64,000 nt of DNA from Castanea sativa (lineage: Eukaryota; Streptophyta; Magnoliopsida; Fagales; Fagaceae). Numbering within the stretch: the first letter of the stretch is position 1; each line of letters opens with the position of its first letter. The notes under the pieces were generated by a model. That model was not told where the DNA came from and searched no databases. It saw only the letters and a list, made by a program, of their open reading frames with translations. The DNA is taken from assembly GCF_040712315.1 (NCBI RefSeq), contig NC_134015.1, positions 14,156,945 to 14,220,944 on the forward strand, read 5' to 3'. Below, piece by piece: positions 9,546 to 22,456 of this stretch. The position numbers and the translations under genes were made by a program.

Positions 9546-10426
9546 GGGTTTTTTGTCTTCGTTTTTTCCCCTGAATGTTTCAGGGTTTTTACTTACTTGT
9601 ATACGTTGGTTTTGGTTTTATTCAATACAATCTCTATCTTTTATCTCAAAAAATGGATGTGTTCTAAGACATATTTTTCAATTGGTATCAGATCATTGAA
9701 ATCATATAGGCTGGGGTCACAATAGTTTTGTATTTTAGTGAGATGAATTGGGTATTAGGCTGGGATTGTAGGCTAGGCCTAATTGGCTACCCTAGGCTAT
9801 TTTAATGGGCCTTCCATGGGCAAAAACCATTTTATCTTTATCATGTCTCAAGTTAGACCCCTCCCAAATTAATTTTGTTATAAATTCCAGGCTGTGGAGA
9901 TTTGGGTTTACAATGGAGTTGCGGCAATGGTATTCAGTATTGATGTGGAGGCCATCAATGTCAATCCATTTCTTTTTTAATAAGTAAATTTTTGCTTGCT
10001 TACCTGTTTGATTTTTTTTTTTTTTTTGGTTTCTTTGTTTCAATTTTGTATTTTTAATTCTCTGTTCTTTTAATTTCCATTTGATTTTGTTATCTAGGTT
10101 GTGTTTTTCTTTTGTTTTGCTTTTTTTTTTTTTAACGCCACCTGGCAATCCATTTGGCATCTAAGTGGCATATATATATATATATTTTTTTTTTGTGATC
10201 GATAGATACATCAGTATTTTTCAATTTCATTCGGAACTTATACCAATTACCAATTACTACTGTGAAACAATACCAAAAAGTTAGGAACTAAACTGATGCA
10301 TTTGAAACATTATGGACCAAATTGACACATAGTGTACATGTTAAGTTCAAAATAGTAATTTACCGTTAATATTTATATTTAGAGATGTACACAAACATAA
10401 ATAAGGTTTCAAGCTCAAAAAAATAA
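9546..10426. other. no gene; possible LTR end at 9680
   Basis: Unassigned sequence with T-rich runs near 10010-10030 and 10120-10135. A TGGTATCAGATC motif at 9684-9695 resembles another tRNA-Met primer-binding site after TTTTTCAA, so 9546-9682 may be the tail of another LTR. This is weak evidence. Confidence 0.35.
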
Positions 10427-10888
10427 GGCTAAAGTACAAGCTACACCCTCAAAATTTGGGAGTTTTTGCTTCTTTGGATTTTATACCCTAAAATTTTAGA
10501 ATTTAGATTTTACTTCCTAAAGTTATATTTTGCGTGCATCAACAACCCCTTTGTCCATATATTCTGTTAAGTGTTATATAAACTTGTCACACATGTTTAG
10601 TTTGTTATATTCAATAAAATGATTTTTCAGATTTTTTTTTTCTGAGTTTATTGTTACTTTTTTTTTAGAAAATTTTTTTAGGGTACAAAAATGACGTAAC
10701 ATCATTTTATTAGACAAACTAAACAAGTGTAACAAGCTTATGTAGTACTTAATGGAAAGTATGAACAGAGGGGTTACTGATACAAATAAAATATAACTTC
10801 TAGCAATAAAATCAAAATTTTGAAACTTCATGATGCAAAATTCAGAAATATTCTCCAAACTTTAGGGGTATAATTTGCTTCTTTAGTG
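10427..10888. repeat. foldback / MITE-like inverted repeat
   Basis: The arms GGCTAAAGTACAAGCTACACCCTCAAA... and the reverse complement of ...TTTAGGGGTATAATTTGCTTCTTTAG pair at the ends. Inner blocks also pair: GTTTAGTTTGTTATATTCAATAAAATGA with TCATTTTATTAGACAAACTAAAC. It has no coding capacity. It looks like a foldback element or a MITE with long terminal inverted repeats. Confidence 0.65.
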
Positions 10889-11276
10889 TTACTGCTTACA
10901 GGTATAAGAAAATCAATACATAGGAGAAAATTGAAGTTCTTTGGAAGACATTTACCCTTCATTTATTCCAATAGTGAATCTTATTTGCTCACTTGATTAT
11001 ACTCAACTCAAGTGATTACAATGCAAACACTAAACATAGTATTGCATCTAATATCTTTCTAATATTTTATTTAAGCATACTACATGTAGTATAAGACCAG
11101 AATAACTGAACCTTAAACATATCTTATTTAGGCACCAAACATGGCACAACATGCATGCATAAAAGAAACGTTAAAAACATGTGTTCAAATAGTAGATATT
11201 AATGATCTGGCAGTAGCATATGGCATCTTCAGACTCCATGTTCCTCTCCAGATCTGCTTTGCATCCTCCTTGGCAA

Positions 11277-11948
11277 TTATGGTGAGGGAGTGTAGTAGCC
11301 TCCACTTCTCGGAATTCCGGACGGGACTACGTTGACACCCCAATATGGTACTCCATCAAGAGCCTTTGGCCCCGCAACATTGAAACCACACATCAAACTT
11401 AACCATTTTTTAAATATATATTTTTAATTTGTAATATAGGTATTCAGAGCTTTTCGAGCATTTAGTCTCTCATTTCACACACAAACAATTATTACAGATG
11501 AAAATCCCTTGCGTTGACCCAAAGATGCTGAGTTTCGATTCCTGGACCTCATAAATCTTACGAGTCATTAGCACTCATTAGATCAACCCCTTAGATTTAG
11601 ATTTGGAAGAAGAATTATGGATGCTAGTTAGGAGTTTTGAATCCGGGACCTCAAAGATCTTATGGGTCCTTAGAAATCACTAGACCAACCCGGGGTGTGA
11701 GGGAGGGGGTGGGAGGGTGTGGTTGAAGATTTACTAGCTAGAGAGAGGAAAAAGGAATCAAAAAGAACAATCTTAGATGCTAGAAGAAGAAAAATTTTAA
11801 CAAAACAGAGATTAAAACAATCAAAGTAGTCTTTCTACAACCCGAGTTTGAAATTTGGTGTTGCTTCAACTATCTCAGAGGACATGAGCAACATGACTGC
11901 TAAAACAAGAGCCATGGCCAGCAATTTGAACGAACTAGAGAAGGCCAT
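11277..11948 (-). pseudogene. paralogue of the small secreted-peptide gene, splice sites lost
   Basis: Exon 1 (11948-11843) encodes an N-terminal signal-like segment starting MAFSSSFKLLAMALVLAV and ending at ATPNFKL. Exon 2 (11371-11277) encodes a tail reading GPKALDGVPYWG, then VPSGIPRSGGYYTPSP and a stop. Exon lengths of 106 and 95 nt keep frame (66 codons plus stop), as in the paralogue at 50970-51457. The donor position reads GGTTGT where the paralogue has GTTTGT, and the acceptor reads TTGCGG where the paralogue has TTGCAG. Both canonical splice dinucleotides are therefore lost. The intron carries SINE-like sequence. It is probably a recent pseudogene; a one-base-shifted donor exists but gives no open frame with nearby AG acceptors that I could find. 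Confidence 0.65.
11505..11695 (-). mobile_element. tRNA-derived SINE-like fragments in intron
   Basis: On the minus strand, GGTTGGTCTAGTGAT (A-box-like) and GGATTCAAAACTC / GGAATCGAAACTC (B-box-like) occur in two successive related pieces at 11620-11695 and 11505-11595. No poly(A) tail or target duplication was found, so these are degraded SINE or tRNA-related fragments. Confidence 0.4.
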
Positions 11949-12049
11949 TTTTTTTCCTTTTTGGTTGTGAAATTGTGATATTAGAAGGTGAAGGAAAGAA
12001 CAAGGTCAAGAATATTTTGGAAGTAGAATGGAGCGGTTTGTAGATGAAG

Positions 12050-13108
12050 AAAATTATTTTGGTGATAGGTGATAGGACTCAAGTTCCACGTATGATTTTT
12101 TACGCATAAGGTTTTGCTACCTCCTAGAACTTGAGTCTTAGAGACTCGAAATGATACTTAACCAATTAGTTTGCAAACTTGTCACATAATAAATTTGTTT
12201 GGAAAAGCAGCCGAAATAGCAAAAAAATCCAAAGTTTTAATACCAATTTCATTGAAAATATAAAAAAAATTCTAAAAAAAATCGCTTAATTTTTTCTTTT
12301 CCTATAAAAAATTTCTAAAAATAAATTTCAAACAAATACCCATCAATTAACTTTTATAATAAAAGAATTATAACAACATATAACCACAATAAAGGAAGCT
12401 TATTTAATTAATTCACCATCACCACGCGGCAGCATATGACCACCATGGCGCCATCTATACTTTTTTACTCACCACTAGTGTTGGCTGCACGTGCAAGGCA
12501 TGTGCTGCCCCAATAGTGAGAAAATTAATATAGATTTTGTGTATGAAACTGTGAATTTTGGCTTACCCAATTTGACTATATTAAAAAAGAAGTCTAAAAA
12601 TAAAACAAAATATTACAATATTTTCACAATATCTTCATTTTTTAGGATCTGAATAGATTTTATTTTATTTTATTTGAGAGAAATGCTTCATTCATAACAT
12701 TTTTAGAACAAATTCTAAATGACAAGTTATTATTGGTTTTAAACTGATAACATTGTTATTGTTATTCTCAAAACATTTATTTTCAATTGTTGTTGGTCAC
12801 AAACTCATATTTATTATTTTATTTCAACATATAAGAAATTGATACTTTAATATTTGTAAAAATATTGTGAGATTTGTTGTGTCGATATAACAATATATAT
12901 GCCAGCTTACATAAATATTTAAGAAAAAAAAAACACAAACCGATTACTGGGAAAAAAAAAACTTTAGGCACAGTAGAAATTAATGTTAAAATGTTGTGGA
13001 CTTAGCATTTTTTTATTTGATCTATAAGAAACTGAGATCTCAATAATTTGAAAATATTGTGATAACAATAAGTGTTGTAACATTTTCTCAAAACATTTAT
13101 TTTCAATT
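12050..13108. other. no gene; MITE-like repeats
   Basis: AT-rich sequence. AAAACATTTATTTTCAATTG followed by GGTCACA and CTCATATTTA occurs at 12768-12815 and again at 13090-13135. TATAAGAAA...GATACT/GATCTC...AAAATATTGTGA blocks occur near 12830 and 13022. These look like two copies of a small MITE family; a related motif is near 61914. Confidence 0.4.
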
Positions 13109-13605
13109 GTGGTTGTCACAGTCTCATATTTAATCTATTGCGTGCCCCCAAAACATGCTTTGGACTTGGTACCTTTACTTGAACTTCCAGGAGTGAGTCA
13201 AGTTGCAGAGAATATGGTTGATCGTATTCAGGCCATGCAAGAGAAGGTGAAGCTACAAATGCCAAGTATAAGGAAGTTTTTGATAAGTAGAGACATGAGA
13301 AGATCTTCAGTGTTGGAAATTTAGTGTTGGTCTACCTTAGAAAGGAGAGGTTTCCTGTTGGTACCTACAACAAGTTGAAGGATAAGAAATACGGGTCATT
13401 CCAAATTACAAAGAAGATCAACAATTCTTATGTGATTACTTTTCCAATAGACATGAAGATTTCTTCCACCTTCAATGTTGCTGACTTGTATGACTACCAT
13501 CCTCCTGATGCGCTAGATAGTGGGAACTCGAGGTTGAGTTCTTTTCAAGTTAGGGAGACAGATCTAGAACAGATTGCCATGACCTTTCTAGACTCTCTTA
13601 TGTGA
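13109..13605 (+). pseudogene. Ty3/gypsy integrase C-terminal end (gypsy D)
   Basis: The product begins ALDLVPLLELPGVSQVAENM in one frame, then continues in another from about 13255 as NAKYKEVFDK-stop-RHEKIFSVGNLVLVYLRKERF. After that it reads PVGTYNKLKDKKYGSFQI and STFNVADLYDYH. These are the conserved blocks of the C-terminal gypsy integrase domain. One frameshift and one nonsense codon (TAG in place of a sense codon) break it. The tail DSGNSRLSSFQVRETDLEQ matches the usual polyprotein end. Everything upstream is absent. Confidence 0.8.
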
Positions 13606-14278
13606 CTTAAATCATTGTGCAAGGCAAAAAGACATTAGTAGAAATCATGAAACTTGAAGTTGAAATCACAGGAAATTTGGTAGGTTGAAGTGAAATGGCC
13701 TTTTGAGAAATAGTCGTCGCTTTGTCACGAGGTACCCCTTGAAATTGGTGAATTTCTCCGTTTAGGCCCTTGAAAACTATAATTTTGCTGTTTATAGTAA
13801 TTTTTGTTTCTTTGATAACTTTTTACTCAAAAGTCAGAATAAGGCCCCGCTTATTTTGGGTAATTTTTATTTCCTTTATAACTTTTTACTCAAAAGTCAA
13901 AATAAGGTCTCGCTTGTTCTGAGACGACCTTTACGGTCAATAGTTTATGATTTTGCATTTAACTCAATTTTTTCATTTTTAGTAAATTTCGATATTTTGT
14001 CACCTAATAGCGTAATTAGTGAGAATTAGGGCTTCAGACATTTTCCTAATGATCCTAGGGCTTTACTTTCTCAGTATTTATATGTTTTGTAACTGTCAAA
14101 GGCAAGGGTGATTATTAATAAAATATAGACTTTGTCTAATTATTTTTTTAGTGGATTCCAGTTTATCACCTTATAAATTCAAGGAACCCCTCATGGATTC
14201 GAGGTTTAGTACCTAGAAACTAACAGTTTAATTTCTATCCATCAAAGAGAGCATCATATGTGCTTTCTTCAGGCTTCA
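13606..14278 (+). repeat. 3' region and LTR remnant of gypsy D
   Basis: Bases 14050-14278 align with the end of the gypsy B LTR (3845-4073), including GGATTCGAGGTTTA.TACC, CATCAA.GAGAG.ATC and the terminal GGCTTCA. The LTR start is not clear. It contains a 63-bp tandem duplication (13797-13859 and 13860-13922; TAACTTTTTACTCAAAAGTC core). Confidence 0.55.
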
Positions 14279-14309
14279 TCGACATCATGATGTGAGGTAG
14301 CCATTTTGT

Positions 14310-14800
14310 TAGTTCTTGTGCAAGAATTCTATACTAACTTCATATGTAATATAGAAGAAAAGCACATATTTCTCTCAGCTTCTATTTCTATGGATTCAGA
14401 TATGGATGACACTCAATATTAGAAGTGGACAAACCCTGCTTTTAATAACACTCTCACTAAGCTCAATGGCGAGCATTGTGAATGGTCCTTTTTTTCTCAT
14501 ATCATCAAGCTTTTGCTCTTTTAGCATGTCTCCTTTACCAACTGAATTGTTTATTTTAAACTCCATGCTGCCATTGATGCTAGCTCGCACCTATAACTTG
14601 AGTTCTGGTCACTAGCACCAAGCTTTCGTTCCATTCCCCATTTACTGTAAAGGATGACTTGGATCGATAGATCAATGATGTAGCTGCTATAGTGGTTGCT
14701 GAGGATGCTCTAGCATAAGGTGCTCAAGCTGATGTTTTTCTACTTCCCTATCAAATTTTACAGTGTGTTGATCATATTAAGCAACGGCAAGAGAGGAATA
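14310..14800 (+). repeat. copia gag-leader fragment, copy 1 of 2
   Basis: This segment aligns with 31680-32015 (shared GCAAGAATTCTAT.CTAACTTC, ATATGGATGACACTC, AAGTGGACAAACCCT). Conceptual translation gives NNTLTKLNGEHCEWSF, resembling the start of a copia gag (LxGxNYxxW). It is frame-broken and short. The identity as copia gag is tentative. Confidence 0.4.
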
Positions 14801-15928
14801 CACCCTCATCTCACATAAATGTGTGTGATATGTGACCTAATGAGGGATCTACTTTAAATCTTTCAAATGGGTTGGGTAGGGTAAAAAATAGGTTGTCCTT
14901 AATGGGTTGGGAGCATGTCAGGTCAATAGGGTCACAAGTCGGGTTGATTGAGTTACGGGTCGATCCGTATTTTTTCACATGGAAAATAATAATGATAATA
15001 ATATCGGTAAACATGATTATATTTTATTTCTAGAAAATAAAGTTAAAGGTAAAAAAGAAAGATACAAATAGGATAATGTGAAGAGAGATGAAATTCTTAG
15101 AAAAAAAATTCACAAATGGAGGAAGGGATTTTGGGATTAAATATTGCCCACACTATATAAGACTTGGTAGAATTCATGAGGGGACAAAATTATTTTATGC
15201 TATATTTTAAGAGAGGGAAGATGATAACTTTCTGTTACAGGAACCCACTGAACCTCTAATTTTGACCCCAAAAAAAATCAACTACAGGCTTGAATTAACT
15301 ATAATATACTTATATAAACTAGAGATTAGATTGTGAAAGTATGTAATCAGTTTCATATAATATCAGATTATCATTTGTAGTTTATTAATGATATAAACAA
15401 ATTGTTTGTTGTAAGAATTCAATTTTTTGTAAATGTGTAAAATATTTTGGTTGCCGTTTTATTATAACGGGAAAAGAATAAATTAATTAAGTAACTCATA
15501 AACAAACTAGAGCTTATTTAGCAAGAAAGTGAATTAAGCTAGAACATGTAGTCTTGTTTGGTGATAAACTTAAGTTAGGCTCATGTTCCAAATAAAATTA
15601 TATAAATAAACTTGAATTTTAATACTTGGCTCAGTTTGAATCATTAACGGCCCTACTTCTCACATCATAATGAGATGATAAATTATTAATTTTTACATGT
15701 CTACACAGCTACACTAGTAACATTACTTTATTTTCTATGAATATATATTTGTCACTTCAACATTTGTGAAATATGTGTCTAGAGTCTAGACTTAGTGATC
15801 TTATTTCCCATGAGTAATTGCCGAGCATAGGGACCTTGGCTTTCGGTTTGGCCCCACGTGGATCTACAACACTCACGATTTAGGTCATGTGTAATTCCTG
15901 CAATGATTGTGTTACCTATTTAGTAAAA
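14801..15928. other. no gene seen
   Basis: AT-rich sequence with no recognisable coding or repeat structure beyond short A/T runs. Confidence 0.5.
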
Positions 15929-18900
15929 CTAGTGTTTAACCCACGCAATGCGCGGAGTTATTTTATGATTTAGGGTCAACTTTACAACACTCACCATAAA
16001 AATCCTTTGATAGGTTTGATTTTTGTCTTTCATATAAAACATGGAATATAATACTTTATATTTATGTTGTTGTCATTAAAAATCTTGACTTCGCGTGTCA
16101 TCAATATGTGTTGCAATATAAAAGAAATTTTTTAAAGAAACGTAAAGGTTATTATAAATTTTTTAAGTTGTATAAGTACAATTGATACCTTTGTCTCTAA
16201 GTTCTATTCCAAGTCTTCTATTTCAGTGAAATGTTACCTTTATAAATTTTCACAATAGCTCAAGTGACTATTACAATGAATGACCCTTTATATGTTTGTA
16301 GAAATCATAATCTGTCTTATCTGCCTTTATGCTTTTACAAAAACATGTGGAAAGAAAAAGGTATTTAGAATGGATGAGGCTATAGAAACTGAATTTCATT
16401 TATTGTATGTATACCAGCTTAACATTTATAATTATGCAAAATCCAAAAAAGCTTTTTGTGTTTAAACAAATGAACCGTAAAAATACTCTTGAACTTTGTT
16501 TAACACCAAACACAATTTTAAATATTTAATTTGATATTCCCATTAATATTAGAGTGGAATAATGAAGTGACAAAATAGAGTATATATGCTTGGACAATGA
16601 AAATAAAACTGAACATTATCTTGATGAAGGAATTAAAGAGAAAAACACAACCATAAAATGCCATGTCCAATCATTTTGACAGGAAGCCAACTTATTGAGA
16701 ACTACCACCTAAAAATTAAAGAATTAAGAGACCTACTTTGGCATTATAGGATATCTTAAGAATTTCAATATCGTTAAGTCTTAAATTTGCTCACAATTGT
16801 AAAATGATGTAAAAAATATTTTACATGGTACTGACATGCGTTCTGGAGGGACGAAACCTATCGTAAACAAAGATGACCCACAATTGAAACATGTGTGATC
16901 ATAGCTAGAAAAAATAAGCACCAAAATAGTTCTCATCATAGTCAAACTTTCTTTAAAATGTTGATTTTCAATTGGAAACCTTATAAATTATATGTTAGCA
17001 ATACTATTAATCACTCTTCAATTGACATATCTGATCCACATATAAGGAAAAATGTACCATAGTGAAAACATTGAAATTAGAGACTGTATTAAATTGGACA
17101 AACAATAGTTAATATTGCCATAACAATTCAGTAAGGTTCAGTCTCTGCTTCATTTAAACATCTACAATAATAATAATCTCTAAGAAAATGCATCAATTAA
17201 CCTTTTTTTAACCACAGTAAAACAAATATGTACAATCTGCAAATCTCAACAATAATAGAGGATTTAAAAGTTCTCTTTGACAAAATAGAATAACATCCCA
17301 AAACAATAACTAAATATATCCTTCTACGTCACTCTTGTAGACGACATCCATCCCATATAGCATCTTCCTAAACGGCTCTCTTATAGGAGTCTATTTTCTC
17401 TAATTTGACTTAGCTTGACTTACTTGATTCAGCAGTTCGCTTTCATACAGCAAGAGTCATTGGTTCAAATCCAATAATATGTAAAATCGGGTGAAACCCC
17501 TGTTTTTGCTAGCATGACAACAAGTACAGATTGGCAGCAAGGAGGCAACTAAATGACCAAAGCATTGGTAAGTCCTTTGTTGTACTACAGATCCCTAAGC
17601 AAAGAATACCCACTGCACCACAACCATACACACCCTATAAAATTTAGTTCAGAATTCAGAAAGTTACATGTCAGAGATTATAGTATAGTTTTGAAAAGCG
17701 ATAAAAACAGAGTCCTCCGTTATCTCAGAATAGCATTTTTTGGCTTCTGAACTTTATTTATATTTACATATATTAATTTATATGTTTTATCCATGTATTA
17801 GTGGGGCCTCAGTTTCTGAACTGAATCCAGATCAGAAACTACACTACAAATCATATCAAAAACAAAATAAAAACTCTCCCCTTTTACGATCAAACATCCC
17901 TTTTCACCCATGTATCAATAGAGCAAGGAAATCTCAATCCTGGCATAGAGGCATCAATGTACTTATTCTACTGATAAAATAAATTTATGTACGCAAAATT
18001 CCAAAAGCTTACAGACACAATAAAATCAGAATGGCCTATTCACTATTAGATGAATGGTAAGTGAGAGTTAAGAACTCTTGCACTTATATACACACTATTC
18101 TGTAAATAACTTCTTTAAAATACTAATGGATGAAATCATGAAACTCCATTAACTCATTTTATAACCCACTTGTAGATACTTTTTAAGTAGAAAATCAATC
18201 AGACATATAGATCATGATAGCATATTTCAATATCATAATTACAAAATCAAACGGTACCAAAATATTTTGACCAAAGAATCCAAAGAAATAAAAAAAGAAA
18301 TACAAATTCTGTTAGGTTCAAACAGTAATATAATAATTGGTAAGAAGTAAATCACAACCACAACAGCTAAGCCAAACACTTCATCATTTTTCTCTTTTAT
18401 GCTAAGATTTTCTCAAAATTAGTACTCTTCTTCTTACTATTGAATCTGAGATCTCTTACTAATTTTGAGATCTTTTATATAATCCATCCAAGCATTGTAT
18501 TACTTCTATGCTCATCTGGTCCTTTAAAACTGGATGAAATGTAAAGTATGTAAGGATTTTCATAAATAAAAAAATAAAATAAAAACAGAAAAAAGGAGCC
18601 TTACATAACCGGTCTCGCATTCTTGTAGCAAATTTTAAACATTCTTATAGTATCATGTATTTTTAGATGATACTGTATAGCCACGCATTCTTTCTTTTCC
18701 TTTTTTTATTCTCTCTCTTACTCAATCTCTCATCTCAAACACACATAAACCTTTTTTATTCCTTTTCTGTCACTTAAACACGCATGACCTGTGTTAGGTG
18801 TAAAAACAATATATTATTTTAATATGGTGTATTGTAAAGTAAAGAATGTGATGTAAGGACTCTTGTAAGAGTAGTAATGTAAAATAAATCAAATGGCCTT

Positions 18901-21900
18901 TTGGTGAGACAATGCATTTTTTTTTTCAATAAGCAGTTGTATATGCTCTTAACGGAGTATGGACTAAGAATATCACTATCATTAAGACTTGACATGTGCA
19001 CTGAATTGTAAAAGGTAAAAAAGAAGCGGACAAAGCACCTTGTATATGATAATTTCTATCACATATTTGAAATATTTGTACCAGATTTAAACTAATAAAA
19101 TATTGGTTTTGCATAAATCCCAAAAGCAACAAAACTGCTGCAAACCAACTAAGCCAAGAAATCGATTACAACGAAAAACCTTACACACAAAAATTCAACG
19201 CCTGTGATCAATAGGATTTTGTGAATCCAACAAAAGGCAAACATATTAAAGCATTAAGATTTTTTTTTTCATAAATTCTAAAGCATTAAGAAATTGAATT
19301 AGGTAAATTACCTCTTCATATAGACAATAAATTCAAGTGCATGATCACGTTTCTAAAAGTACGCCTCATGCCTCAAAACATTAAAAATGAAAACTTATGT
19401 TAGATTCCATCTAGCAGTCCCCATTGAAGTCCAAAAATATTAAAGCTCAAAGTTAGCAGCAAAATTTCTTACATACCTGCTATGGAAATCCACAATGGGA
19501 TGTAGATGCCTAAGTTTGATGTAATTATCTTGAATAGATAAAAATTGCATAAAATAAGTTAACAATTGCAATTATTTAGATTGTAATTTGACTGTAATTG
19601 AATAGTAGAGAGTGAAACCATCACTTTAGAACCAAACACAGTCCTGAAAAATAAAAAATAAATAAATATATGAGATGAATATTATCTGAAAATAAAACTG
19701 AGTTAAAACACAGTAAAATCAAATTGTTCAAACTCAAAACTAATGATGATAACTTTACAATGCAAAATAGAAGTAGCTATATGGCACTTACAAATGTCAT
19801 ATTTTCACAAATGATATGCTACGGTCTCACACAGCATTAATCTGTGCCTTCTAATATTCCTAATTCTTATGAGTAGTTTGTCTCCATTGGATATTATTTT
19901 ATTCCTTAATGCTGTAATTTTCTTCCACTGATAGTTCTCACTATTTTAAATATTGTAAATTATTCCATGTTTTTAGATTATACCTGTTATATTAGCCACT
20001 CCATGAGTCCATGATCCACAAATTGGCTTTGCAAGTTGCAATGCCTCAACTCTTACTACGTCACTTTGCCTTGCTCTCCCTTATTCATTGTCAAACATTT
20101 TTTCCCCTATATCAATATTCATAAACCAAAAAAAAAAAAAAAAAATCAGTTTGAAGTTTATTTGACATCTCAAAGCATTAATAGTTAACACATGAAACAA
20201 ATCAAACAAAACACACCAAAAAATTTATTTGAAATTTCTCAAAAACGACCCTCGAAACCCAATCTTTACTGCCAATCTCTTCAATAAAAAATAATCCCCA
20301 CAATCACAATTCAGATAAGAAATACATACCCACTTAGACAGCCATTGGTTTCTACTTAGAGAATTTTGTAGGGGGATTTTTGGAACTATGAGAAATCAAT
20401 CAGAGGGGCAAAAACTCAGTACTGATCCTGAAATCAATGGCAAAAAAAAAAAATCAATGAAAAAGGAAAGACAAAAAGAAGACTGCTTAACATGTTTTCT
20501 GAATCGCAAGGTAACAGGGTGGTGAGACCATTCTCTCATCTTCTTCTTCTACTCCTCTAGAGGATGATTGATACAATTTTAAACTAATAAAAGCAACTAT
20601 AACAATCAAATCATGTTCTTGTGTTTTTATTTCAGAACGTATGAGGTGGTCTATTTCATCAGCAAATTAAAGCATAGTGTCCTTAACTTTAGTTTCCAAT
20701 AGGAAATGCAAATAATACGTAATATTGTTCAAAGAGCTAAGTTGAAATAATGCCTTTGAGTGGAATCTTGTAAAATGTGTGGATTCCTCAAAGAATCTCA
20801 TCGAGCCCATGCTACTTAAGACAACAGAAACTAAATTAATGAAATTAAAGATTAATTTTCCTCAAGTCTAAAGAGTAATTATAGTCTATTAACATAAGAG
20901 GGCACGAACTTCTAGGAAAGTTGACACTCCTAAAATTTAATTTATATGAGCTGATCATTTTTTAAATTCATACCAAAACTTGTAGTTGGCCAAACCTAAG
21001 CCTAAATCAAAATCAAGAGCATATCTGAAACCTTAAACATGATTTATTTTAAAGAATTTCACATTCAAAAAATTACATACCCAAACCTAAGCCTAAATCA
21101 AAATCAATTCAATCAAAATCCCCAAGCCTAAATCATATTTAAACGATAAAATTTTAAAACAAATCAAAAAACCTTACCGGTAAAGGTTTTAACGTGGTGA
21201 TAGAATGGTAGGGACAATAGTGAACCGGTTTGCTTAATCAGTCAAATGATAAAGCCGCATTATTTCTTTTGCTTGTTTGTGTTGAAAAAATGGGTTTAAG
21301 GTTTGGATGAGGGGAAAAACCTTTATTGAAACCATAAATAACCAAAATGCCTAAATCAAAACAAAGCAAATTCCAAAACTGCCAAAAATAAATCATTTTT
21401 ATCACAAGATTTTAGTTTTTTCTTTTAAAAATTTATTTAAAAAAAAAATCAAAAAAACAAATAAAGCAAAAAAAGAAAACTCACCCTGTAACAGTGTACC
21501 GCCGATTGAGGGATGCAAACTTTTTGGTGGTTAGAGTCCGACAGTGGTGCTGGCCTGAGATGTCTCTCCATCTCCCCTACGCCTACGATTTTTAGTAGTC
21601 CACGCCAAATTGTAGAAAAAACTTTGACAGAACCGACTGTTTTGTTTTTGTAAGAACCAGAGATGATAACTTGAAAGAGAATAAAGCCGTCTATTTTTCA
21701 AAAGGGGTCAAAGAAGAATCCTAGACTTCTCAACGGTGAGAAGTTTTAGAAAACAAAAAACAGTAGAGAGTTTTTGCATGTTTATAAATTTGACCAAATC
21801 TGACCCAAAATACCAATCTAAATCATAATTACCATCCAATTGATTCTCCAAATAAAAACCCAAAACCCTAAATTTATAAATTTAAAATAGAACTTTACCA

Positions 21901-22456
21901 GTAGTGATTCTGATAGCCGGGTAGTGAGCGGAGGCTTACGGTGACGGCAGAAGATCTGGGTGGCACCATTCTCTCTATCTCGATCTCTCTTTCTCCTTTG
22001 TCCGTGTAGCAATCTTCTTTTTTTTTTTTTTTATAAATTTTTTTACGAACTCTCTCATTCTCTCTTTGGGTGGTGCCCTTATGGTGATGGCAGACGATTT
22101 TGGTGGCGCCCTTCTCTCTGTCTCTGTCCCTCTATTTCTCTGTCTCTTTTCTCCTTTCTCCGTGTAGCAGTCTTTCTTTTCTTTCTTTTTTTTCTCTATT
22201 TAAGCGGTTAGTTTCCTTTCCTTTTATACCTAGGGCTCCCAAACAGTATCTTGATGTAGTGAAACATTATTATTTATCGTTTTTATACGGTGTTGTAACG
22301 TTACCAAACAATATAATGTATTGCTTTTTAAAGTGAAATATGTCTAAATTTTAGATAGGCAGTTATCCTATTTGTCAACACCTGCTTAAATGTAGAAACC
22401 AACTTTCTCTCAGCTTCTGCTATTATATAGAATATAGATATAGATGTAGATATAGA
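15929..22456 (-). mobile_element. Helitron 1 (non-autonomous, minus strand)
   Basis: The left edge, read on the minus strand, is hairpin CCGCGCATTGCGTGG then TTAAACA-CTAG, followed by T. This is the Helitron 3' end (CTRR, with a hairpin a few bases inside). The right edge on the minus strand reads TCTATATTCTATATAATAG then CAGAAGCTGAGAGAAAG, the usual plant Helitron 5' terminus. Insertion is between A and T as expected. The exact 5' end is ambiguous among 22438, 22444, 22450 and 22456 because of a TATAGA repeat. About 6.5 kb with no Rep/helicase seen. An imperfect duplication (21930-22020 and 22083-22170) lies near the 5' end. I see no gene inside. Confidence 0.75.

Noticed and set aside
17440..17520. 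GGTTCAAATCC motif as a tRNA gene
   Set aside because: Only a B-box-like sequence is present, with no cloverleaf arms; at most an old SINE trace in Helitron 1.
22100..22336. Ser/Leu/Phe-rich ORF in Helitron 1 as a membrane protein
   Set aside because: It is a CT-rich tract and part of an internal duplication; composition explains the hydrophobic look.
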